Assembly (NCBI GenBank): GCA_946625925.1
Contig: CAMOTP010000001.1
Location: 1 to 64,000, forward strand
From: an uncultured Alphaproteobacteria bacterium
Lineage (GTDB): Bacteria > Pseudomonadota > Alphaproteobacteria > Rs-D84
Length of the DNA: 64,000 bases
Direction of reading: 5' to 3'
The notes below the pieces were generated by a model. That model was not told where the DNA came from. It worked only from the letters and a program-made list of their open reading frames with translations, and did not search any database. The translations under genes were made by a program, and so were the position numbers. Below are positions 58,306 through 64,000 of this stretch, in pieces. Positions within the stretch are counted from its first letter, which is position 1; each line of letters starts with the position of its first letter.

Positions 58306-58965
58306 ATGAATTCAACATGGAAAGCAAGACGAATTGAACGTAGAGACGATGTCAACGCAATACAAGAAGTATTGGATGTACTGAATCGTATGAATACATC
58401 CGTGAATGTTACAGACGGAAAATATATTATTATGCAAAATGGTAAAAAAAGATATGAAATAACTATGTTTGATTATGATGCTACAATTCGTGCGTTTGAT
58501 GGTGATACACCTGGTGCAGTTCGTTGCGTTTTAGGCGAGGGTATTGTTCCAAAGGCAAAGTTATGGTTGTTAAGATTTGAATTAGAAAGTGCGACCATTT
58601 CGGGACCTTTTGAAAAATTAGCTGATAAGGCAAGATCTTTTCAATCTGATGTTAAATTAATAAATAAAATTTTGACTGTTTTAATGCGTGATGATACACA
58701 GGTTTGTATTAATCATGAGACAAATGTTATGAAAAGGTATGAAATATTGTACAACATGAATAATCAAGATTATAGATTGATTGTTGAATATAATGGTTCT
58801 TTGGTAAAATTTGCTGAAAACGGTGTTGATACAATGATTGATGCCAATGGCTATATAGGCTGGAAATTAGGTGTTTTGCGTAAAGAGTTAGATAAAAAAA
58901 TGACACCACATGTTTCATTGATGACACGTTTAACACAAAAATTGAAAAATCGTCAATATCAATAA
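58306..58965 (+). CDS. Unknown protein with two internal repeats
   Basis: Protein of 219 residues that looks like a tandem duplication of one unit of about 95 residues: NAIQEVLDVLNRMNTSVNVT ... GKKRYEITMFDYDATIRAF in the first half, and KLINKILTVLMRDDTQVCIN ... MKRYEILYNMNNQDYRLIV in the second, each ending in a helix with LRFELE or LRKELD. No signal peptide or membrane helix. The start follows AAAAGGA and a consensus promoter. It lies upstream of rpsD, separated by a structured leader. Function unknown. Confidence 0.6.
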   Translation: MNSTWKARRIERRDDVNAIQEVLDVLNRMNTSVNVTDGKYIIMQNGKKRYEITMFDYDATIRAFDGDTPGAVRCVLGEGIVPKAKLWLLRFELESATISGPFEKLADKARSFQSDVKLINKILTVLMRDDTQVCINHETNVMKRYEILYNMNNQDYRLIVEYNGSLVKFAENGVDTMIDANGYIGWKLGVLRKELDKKMTPHVSLMTRLTQKLKNRQYQ

Positions 58966-59001
58966 AAAACTTGATTTTATGATAAAAATGCTCTAATATA
59001 T

Positions 59002-59098
59002 GCACCGCTGGGTAATCAGAACTGATTAAACTGCGGTGCTTTTTGGTCCCGTATGCGATAAGGATTCTGTAAAATATCTGGCACCGAAAAACCAAAAA
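59002..59098 (+). promoter_or_regulatory. Structured leader of rpsD with competing hairpins
   Basis: GCACCGC (59002-59008) / GCGGTGC (59033-59039) encloses TAATCA / TGATTA with a GAAC loop and is followed by TTTTT, a terminator-like unit. A second GCACCG (59081-59086) could pair with CGGTGC (59034-59039) instead, and TTTTTGGT (59040-59047) with ACCAAAAA (59091-59098) beside the Shine-Dalgarno. S4 autoregulates in E. coli, so this may be a control region or simply the upstream gene's terminator. Confidence 0.45.
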
Positions 59099-59111
59099 AA
59101 AGGATAAAATT

Positions 59112-59744
59112 ATGGCAAGAGCTGGTGCAAAACGTAGCACACGTAAATTGAAAATCGCTCGTTCTTTGGGCGTTAACTTGTGGGGACAAGCAAAATCTCC
59201 ATTTAATAAACGTAAATATAAACCTGGCCAACATGGTCCAACATCTCGTGGTGGTAATAATTCTGCTTATGCACAACAGATGCGTGCAAAACAGACTTTG
59301 AAAGGTTATTATGGTAATATCGGCGAAAAAAAGTTCCATAAATATTATGCCGAAGCTGATAATATGAAAGGCGACACACCTGATAATTTGATTGGTTTGC
59401 TTGAACGTCGTTTGGATGCTGTTGTGTATCGTGCAAAATTGGCGCCAACAGTATTCTCTTCACGTCAATTGATTAACCATGGGCATATTATGGTTAATGG
59501 CAAACGTGTCAAGATTCCATCATATCGTGTGAATCCGGGTGATGTTATCACAGTTAGTGAAAAAGCAAAACAGATGCCATTGGTCGTGTTGGCTTTGGAA
59601 TCTGGTGAACGTAATTTCTGTGATTATGTTAATGTGGATAGTGCAAACTTTACAGCGACATTTGTTCGTGTTCCTGCGTTTGCAGACGTTCCATATCCTG
59701 TTCAAATGTCACCAGAATTGGTCGTCGAATTCTATTCTCGTTAA
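59112..59744 (+). CDS. rpsD: 30S ribosomal protein S4
   Basis: Primary rRNA-binding protein of 210 residues that nucleates 30S assembly. KIARSLGVNLWG, the YGNIGEKKFHKYYAEA helical region, and the S4 domain (LERRLDAVVYRAKLAPTVFSSRQLI with HGHIMVNGKRVKIPSYRV) are all present. It is an isolated gene, as in Alphaproteobacteria, rather than within the alpha operon. The ribosome site is AAAGGATAAAATT. Ends YSR. Confidence 0.97.
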   Translation: MARAGAKRSTRKLKIARSLGVNLWGQAKSPFNKRKYKPGQHGPTSRGGNNSAYAQQMRAKQTLKGYYGNIGEKKFHKYYAEADNMKGDTPDNLIGLLERRLDAVVYRAKLAPTVFSSRQLINHGHIMVNGKRVKIPSYRVNPGDVITVSEKAKQMPLVVLALESGERNFCDYVNVDSANFTATFVRVPAFADVPYPVQMSPELVVEFYSR

Positions 59745-59760
59745 TAGATGGATTGAATTT

Positions 59761-59791
59761 AAAAACCGCCAAAGTTTTTGGCGGTTTTTTT
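59761..59791 (+). terminator. Bidirectional terminator between rpsD and the Xer gene
   Basis: AAAAACCGCCAAA / TTTGGCGGTTTTT with a short loop, A-rich on the left and T-rich on the right, so it can end both convergent transcripts. Confidence 0.9.
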
Positions 59792-60753
59792 TATTCTTTT
59801 ATATCATCGTTTATATCATCGTTTGGATCGTGCTTGGCAAATGGATGGGCATGTGCGTAAATATTATTAATTTCTGCCATATTTACCTTGGTGTAAAGTT
59901 GGGTTGTTGATAATGATGCGTGCCCTAATAATTCTTGTAAGCTTCGTAAATCTGCACCATGTGATAACAATGCGGTTGCAAATGTATGTCGCAGGGCGTG
60001 AGGGGTCACATAATCAGGCAACTGTAAATATGCGCGCAGTTTTTCAACAGTTTTTTCTGCCATGCGTGCAGACATAGGTAATCCTTTGACACTGCGAAAT
60101 AATGGTTTGTCTGGAACAGGGGGATATGGGCATGTTGCCAAATATTTTGCAATTGCTTCATTTACGGCTGGTAATACGGGAACAATGCGTTCTTTTTTCC
60201 CTTTGCCGATGATGTGTAAAATATCTGGAGCATTTTTTACATCTTGGACTGTTAAAGATAAAGCCTCGGATATACGTAATCCGCATCCAAATAAAAGTGT
60301 TACCAAGGCCCAATCCCTGGTTGCCACCCATGGATTTTTTTCATCAATAGCGGTTAATGCTGATTTCATATCTGCAACATCAGTGCTTTCGATTGCTTTT
60401 GATAATTTTCGTGGAACTTTTGGTGATGATATTAAACTGATAGCCTCATTTTGAATATCATATTTTTTAGCAATAAATTTATAAAAACTGCGCAATGATG
60501 ACAATGCACGTGCAGTAGATTTGTGTTCCAGGTTTCTGCGTGCGCGATCTGCCAACCAGGCGCGAAAAGCAATTGTGTCAATCTGGGACAAATCATTTGG
60601 TAATAATTCTGAATTGGACCAACGTGTATAAAAATTCAAGAAATCATGGATATCCGTTTCATAGGCTGTTGCTGTATGTATAGAATATTGTTTCGTATTC
60701 AATAAATAATCTATAAAATCGGCGATGATTTCTTTCATTTTATCTGATTTCAA
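59791..60753 (-). CDS. Tyrosine recombinase XerC/XerD
   Basis: Site-specific recombinase of 320 residues. The N-terminal SAM-like DNA-binding domain (about 1-100; DFIDYLLNTKQYSIHTATAY) is followed by the catalytic domain with Arg (LLFGCGLRISEALSL), Lys (GKGKKERIVPV), HALRHTFATALL, GHASLSTTQLY and the nucleophile Tyr in QLYTKV. Xer enzymes resolve chromosome dimers at dif; this is probably one of the pair, not a phage integrase, since there are no mobile genes nearby. An Asp/Asn-rich tail (DPNDDINDDIKE) is lineage-specific. Start overlaps the SIMPL gene by 14 bases. Confidence 0.9.
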   Translation of the reverse strand: MKSDKMKEIIADFIDYLLNTKQYSIHTATAYETDIHDFLNFYTRWSNSELLPNDLSQIDTIAFRAWLADRARRNLEHKSTARALSSLRSFYKFIAKKYDIQNEAISLISSPKVPRKLSKAIESTDVADMKSALTAIDEKNPWVATRDWALVTLLFGCGLRISEALSLTVQDVKNAPDILHIIGKGKKERIVPVLPAVNEAIAKYLATCPYPPVPDKPLFRSVKGLPMSARMAEKTVEKLRAYLQLPDYVTPHALRHTFATALLSHGADLRSLQELLGHASLSTTQLYTKVNMAEINNIYAHAHPFAKHDPNDDINDDIKE

Positions 60754-61456
60754 ATGTGGCAGATACTTTTACGGATACATTTGTGTCTTTGGATGTTAAT
60801 GTTCCAAATGCGCCTGCGTCCATTGATTCTGCGGTTGCCTTGGCTGCCATTAATCTGTAGCTGTTGCTGGGGTTATAATCGTATGTTGCATTACCATATG
60901 TTACAGACAGTAATTTGCCAACGGTACGATTATCACCACTGACCAATGCTGTGGCACGTTCTTTTGCGTTTTTGACGGCTTCGCCTAAACATTTTTCCAT
61001 AATTGGTTGCATTGTTTCGCTACTTGTAAACATTTGTAAATTTCCGACATATATGTTTGGTTGTCCTGCAAATTGATTTAATACCTGTTCAATTGTGTCC
61101 ATATTGTCGGCAGAAACCTCGACTGCGATAGTTGTTTCAAATCCAACATTTACAGATTTTTGTGTTTGATGATTCCATTCGTTTTTTTCATATGAATTGA
61201 ATTCTGTTGTTTGCGTTTTTACATCCAGTGTAGACAAGAAATTGTTAATTTCTGCCATTTTTTCTGTTGCAGAACGCATCGATTGTAATGCGTTTTTATT
61301 CAGTGTTGTGACACGCAAAGTGATAGCCGTTCTGTCGCGTGGCGCGGTGGTTAAACATTCGCCATTTGTTGATACGGTGCGTGGAGTATCAGGTGTTATG
61401 TATGTATAACCAATCACTGCTAAAATTGCAATCAAAACCCAAGTTGTTGTTTTCAT
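60740..61456 (-). CDS. SIMPL-domain (DUF541) exported protein
   Basis: Protein of 238 residues with a signal peptide or N-terminal anchor (TTWVLIAILAVIGYTYI). The DUF541/SIMPL domain includes RTAITLRVTTLNKNALQSM, VGFETTIAVEVSADNMDTIEQVLN, KNAKERATALVSG, and TNVSVKVSATFEI at the end. Family members are periplasmic, of unclear function. It overlaps the start of the Xer gene, so the two are cotranscribed. Divergence from the normal family is not evident. Confidence 0.85.
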   Translation of the reverse strand: MKTTTWVLIAILAVIGYTYITPDTPRTVSTNGECLTTAPRDRTAITLRVTTLNKNALQSMRSATEKMAEINNFLSTLDVKTQTTEFNSYEKNEWNHQTQKSVNVGFETTIAVEVSADNMDTIEQVLNQFAGQPNIYVGNLQMFTSSETMQPIMEKCLGEAVKNAKERATALVSGDNRTVGKLLSVTYGNATYDYNPSNSYRLMAAKATAESMDAGAFGTLTSKDTNVSVKVSATFEIR

Positions 61457-61482
61457 ATTTCTCTCTCCCTCTGTAATGTGGT

Positions 61483-62535
61483 TTAATTAAAGTAATCCAG
61501 TTTCATGGCCTTTTTTACCTCGGACAATGTTTCCGCAGCGGCAGCACGAGCCTTGTTTGTGCCAATGCGTAAAATTTCCATTATAGATGCAGAATCGCGT
61601 GCCAATAATTCGCGTTTTTCACGAATTGGACGCAATGTTTCTTGCAAAACATTATTCAAGAATTTTTTTACTTTTACATCGCCCAATCCACCACGTTCAT
61701 AGTGTGCGGCCAATTCAGAATAGTCTTTATATTCCGGCATAAATGCGGCAAAGTGTTCCGGTTTTGCAAAGACTGACAAGTATATGAATACAGGATTATC
61801 CTTGGTATTGCCGGGGTCTTGGATGCGCAAATGGTTTGGATCTGTGAACATGGATTGCACACGTGATGCAATTGTGTCAGCAGAATCTTTGAGGTAAATA
61901 CAGTTGTTTAATGATTTGCCCATTTTTGCGTTTCCGTCGATTCCTGGCAGTCGAGCCGCGTGATTAGAATCAGGTGTAATTATTTTAACTGGTTTCAAAA
62001 CATCGGCATATATGGAATTAAATTTATGCACAATTTCATTTGTTTGTTCAATCATTGGTGCCTGGTCATCGCCACCAGGTACAATAGTTGCCTTGAACGC
62101 GGTAATGTCAGCGGCCTGTGATATTGGATAATTCAAAAATCCAACGGGCAGGCCAGTTGAAAATTTTTCCTTTTGTTCAATTTCTGATTTTACAGTTGGA
62201 TTGCGTTGCAGACGTGCCACTGTCACTAAATTCATGTAATAAAATGTCAATTCTGTTAATTCTGGAATTTCGGACTGGATGAACAATATTGTTTTTTCTG
62301 GGTCATATCCAACCGCCAGCATATCCAATGCAACCTCGATTACGTTATTTCTGACCTTGTCAGGATTGTCAAAATTGTCCGTTAATGCCTGGGCATCGGC
62401 AATCATGCCGTACATATATTTGTAATCATATGTATTTTGAATAAAAACATTGTTTTGTAATGCACCGCAAAAATGGCCAATGTGTAATGAGCCTGTGGGA
62501 CGTATTCCTGTTAAAATAATTTTATCATCAGACAT
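61483..62535 (-). CDS. trpS: Tryptophanyl-tRNA synthetase
   Basis: Class I enzyme of 350 residues that charges tRNA-Trp. The start is TGIRPTGSLHIGHFCGALQNN with HIGH, then the VPGGDDQAPMIEQTNEI block and KMSKS as KMGKS (NAKMGKSLNNCIYL). The start at 62535 follows AAAGG; an upstream extension of about 64 codons runs into the divergent aspS promoter region and is rejected. Full length. No T-box or leader peptide is seen in front of it. Confidence 0.95.
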   Translation of the reverse strand: MSDDKIILTGIRPTGSLHIGHFCGALQNNVFIQNTYDYKYMYGMIADAQALTDNFDNPDKVRNNVIEVALDMLAVGYDPEKTILFIQSEIPELTELTFYYMNLVTVARLQRNPTVKSEIEQKEKFSTGLPVGFLNYPISQAADITAFKATIVPGGDDQAPMIEQTNEIVHKFNSIYADVLKPVKIITPDSNHAARLPGIDGNAKMGKSLNNCIYLKDSADTIASRVQSMFTDPNHLRIQDPGNTKDNPVFIYLSVFAKPEHFAAFMPEYKDYSELAAHYERGGLGDVKVKKFLNNVLQETLRPIREKRELLARDSASIMEILRIGTNKARAAAAETLSEVKKAMKLDYFN

Positions 62536-62641
62536 AATAATACCTTTTATTATCTTTATTATTTTATCATTTTTTTCCAGAATTGCAAGGGGTAGGGCTA
62601 AAAAGGTTGCAATAATAAAAATTATAATATTGACAAAATAC

Positions 62642-62669
62642 TTGAAAATATTAAATTTTGTACTATAAT
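62642..62669 (+). promoter_or_regulatory. Promoter of the T-box-aspS transcript
   Basis: -35 TTGAAA (62642-62647), 16-base spacer, -10 TATAAT (62664-62669), with a predicted start near 62676. A TTGACA at 62630-62635 lies too far upstream for this -10 and might belong to a second, weaker promoter. Confidence 0.7.
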
Positions 62670-62675
62670 GAAAAA

Positions 62676-62951
62676 CGAAAGCCGATAATCCACTAACAAT
62701 GGGGAGGCGGAAGAAGAACGGCGGCAAGCTGACTTGCGCTTATTAGAACTTCCCGGGATTGCCCGTTACAGCAAAAGACTCTTTAATGGTATGGCGAATC
62801 CAGCGAGAGTTGAAAAGGCAGCATTGGTGACAATGTTGTAAAACAAGGTGGCACCGCGTTGGTGTCGTGTTTATCAGATTAGATATGCGCGATATTTAAC
62901 GTCCTTGTGTTCTTATTTAAAAACAAATAACAAAACACAAAGGAGGTTAAA
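62676..62951 (+). promoter_or_regulatory. T-box riboswitch-like leader of aspS (translational type)
   Basis: The conserved T-box core AAGGTGGCACCGCG is at 62845-62858. Upstream are stem I (GGGAGG 62702-62707 / CTTCCC 62749-62754, enclosing GCAAG / CTTGC), stem II (GGATTGCC 62756-62763 / GGCGAATCC 62793-62801 with one bulge) and stem III (CAGCATTG 62819-62826 / CAATGTTG 62831-62838, GTGA loop). ACAAGG (62843-62848) pairs with CCTTGT (62903-62908) as antisequestrator. The alternative, CCTTGTGTT (62903-62911) with AACACaAAGG (62934-62943), covers the Shine-Dalgarno AAGGAGG. There is no poly-T terminator, so control should be at translation. The bulge TGGC predicts a tRNA ending GCCA (discriminator G), as in tRNA-Asn and tRNA-Asp. 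A candidate specifier AAC (Asn) lies at 62747-62749. Confidence 0.8.
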
Positions 62952-64000
62952 ATGTCTAAAATAAGAACGCATATCGCCGAAATTCCACAAAAAATTGGCG
63001 AAACAATAACTTTAATGGGTCACGCGCAAACAATACGCGAACAGTCCGCTGTTGTGTTTATTGTGCTGCGTGAAATCACCGGAACTGTTCAATGCGTTAT
63101 TGAACGTGGAACAGTGGCATGGGATGTTGTAAAACAAATAACAACAGAATCCGTTATTTCTGTAACTGGTACTGTTGTGAAAACAAAAAGTACAGAAAGT
63201 GGATTTGAAATCCATGTGTCTGAAATTAAAATTTTGTCGTTGGCCGAAGCAACACCGATTCCAGTTACGCAAAAAGGCAGCACCGAAGTTACACCTGAAA
63301 AATCGCAAGATTGGCGTTTTTTGTCATTACGTAGTCCACGCGGTGCAACAATTATGCGTGCGTTTTCTGCAATGACGGCTGGGTATCACGAATACTTGTC
63401 CAAGCAAGGTTTTATAGAAATTCAGACACCAAAGATTATGGCAACACCATCTGAATCGCGTGCTGAATTGTTCAAATTAGAATACTTTGGTCAAACAGCA
63501 TATCTGGCGCAATCGCCACAATTATTCAAACAAATGGCAATTGCATCTGGGCTGGAACGTGTGTTCGAAGTTGCACCAGCATTTCGTGCAGATAAATCTT
63601 TCACAACACGTCATGCAACAGAATTCACTTCTTTCGATGGTGAAATGGCGTATATCGAAAGTTTTGAAGAAGTAATGCAAGAACTGGAACAAGCAATTCG
63701 TTATATGTTGACAGCGATTAAAAAAGAATGTGGCGCAGAAATTAAAAAGTATTTTGGTGTTGAAGAAATACAATTAAAGAAACCCATCCCGCGTATAACA
63801 ATGGCGCGTGCCAAAGAAATTCTTCGTGAAATGGGCGCTGCATCCGAAGAGCCAGACATTACAACCGCCGAAGAAAAGGCGTTGGGCGAATATGTCAAAG
63901 AACACTTTGGTTCTGATTTCGTTTTTGTAACCCAATGGCCGTGGGAGGCGCGTCCGTTTTATCACAAGAAAGGTGTTGGCGAACATGGTGAACCAATATC
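62952..64000 (+). CDS. aspS: Archaeal-type (non-discriminating) aspartyl-tRNA synthetase, 3' end outside window
   Basis: Class II synthetase; the first 349 residues are visible. The N-terminal OB-fold domain (about 1-100; GETITLMGHAQTIREQSAVVF) binds the anticodon. The core has YLAQSPQLFKQMAIASG, motif 2 VFEVAPAFRADKSFTTRHATEF and FVTQWPWEARPFYHKK. These are the marks of the archaeal-type AspRS (AspS2), which is shorter than the bacterial type and lacks its large GAD insertion; such enzymes usually charge both tRNA-Asp and tRNA-Asn, feeding GatCAB. AsnRS is the nearest alternative. A T-box-like leader lies upstream. Ribosome site AAAGGAGG. Confidence 0.88.
   Translation, partial: MSKIRTHIAEIPQKIGETITLMGHAQTIREQSAVVFIVLREITGTVQCVIERGTVAWDVVKQITTESVISVTGTVVKTKSTESGFEIHVSEIKILSLAEATPIPVTQKGSTEVTPEKSQDWRFLSLRSPRGATIMRAFSAMTAGYHEYLSKQGFIEIQTPKIMATPSESRAELFKLEYFGQTAYLAQSPQLFKQMAIASGLERVFEVAPAFRADKSFTTRHATEFTSFDGEMAYIESFEEVMQELEQAIRYMLTAIKKECGAEIKKYFGVEEIQLKKPIPRITMARAKEILREMGAASEEPDITTAEEKALGEYVKEHFGSDFVFVTQWPWEARPFYHKKGVGEHGEPI

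Noticed and set aside
59791..60753. Phage or island integrase
   Set aside because: It matches the chromosomal XerC/XerD type, lies among housekeeping genes, and no phage, attachment repeat or cargo surrounds it.
1..64000. CRISPR array, insertion sequence or transposase
   Set aside because: No regularly spaced repeats, terminal inverted repeats or transposase motifs were seen anywhere in the window.

Overview
The window is AT-rich bacterial chromosome with closely packed genes, TTG-dominated leucine codons and short AAAGG-type ribosome binding sites. The gene content (CarD/CdnL, a Tat-exported cell-wall amidase, BamE, a phenylalanine-terminated outer-membrane barrel, TspO, FtsB, RodZ-like protein, six-domain S1, GroES-GroEL) points to a Gram-negative proteobacterium. 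A single-chain pyruvate:ferredoxin oxidoreductase points to anaerobic life. An uncultured, reduced, gut-type alphaproteobacterium is my best guess, but this is inference; no rRNA is present.

Layout. 1-5.7 kb: an unknown partial gene, tyrS, an EnvC-like LytM protein, a CtpA protease, tRNA-Arg and a flavoprotein. 5.7-11 kb: tRNA-Met, a Pif1/RecD-like helicase, prfB with its programmed frameshift, a secreted cysteine-containing protein, a Tat amidase and tRNA-Ser. 11-19 kb: nifJ, a HEXXH protein, bamE, carD, a methyltransferase and rpsA. 19-24 kb: three adenylate-kinase-like paralogues and groES-groEL. 24-37 kb: housekeeping genes (HIT, YggU, LOG, tilS, ftsH, MBL hydrolase, prmC, M23 peptidase, tspO, ftsB, dusB, rodZ-like, uvrA) and an orphan SRP54 M domain. 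37-39.7 kb: small unknown genes, a decayed copy of the rlmE 5' end, and intact rlmE. 39.7-46.5 kb: a short aspartokinase-like protein, two tandem leucine-rich-repeat paralogues, a class A PBP, an outer-membrane barrel and tRNA-Gly. 46.5-51.9 kb: an accessory array of small unknown genes. 52-64 kb: guaC, lysS behind a leader peptide and attenuator, a possible RelA/SpoT-fold protein, a cold-shock protein, lemA, a Nudix hydrolase, rpsD, a Xer recombinase, a SIMPL protein, trpS, and a 3'-truncated archaeal-type aspS.

The most notable signal is a complete T-box-like leader (62676-62951) in front of aspS. It has three stems, the conserved T-box core with a TGGC bulge that fits a G discriminator base, and a downstream helix that would sequester the Shine-Dalgarno sequence. 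That would make it a translational T-box, unexpected in a proteobacterium. Next in interest are the lysS attenuator with a ten-residue Lys/Phe-rich leader peptide, and the small-gene array in which the end of one gene and the ribosome binding site of the next form a repeated motif (about ACAAAAGATAAAAGG). In one copy the motif is read in a different frame, so it is conserved as nucleic acid rather than protein. Also notable are an orphan SRP M domain, an ACP domain fused to a lipobox-like domain, an FtsH with an altered pore loop, and several genes whose -10 box lies so close to the ATG that the mRNA should be leaderless.
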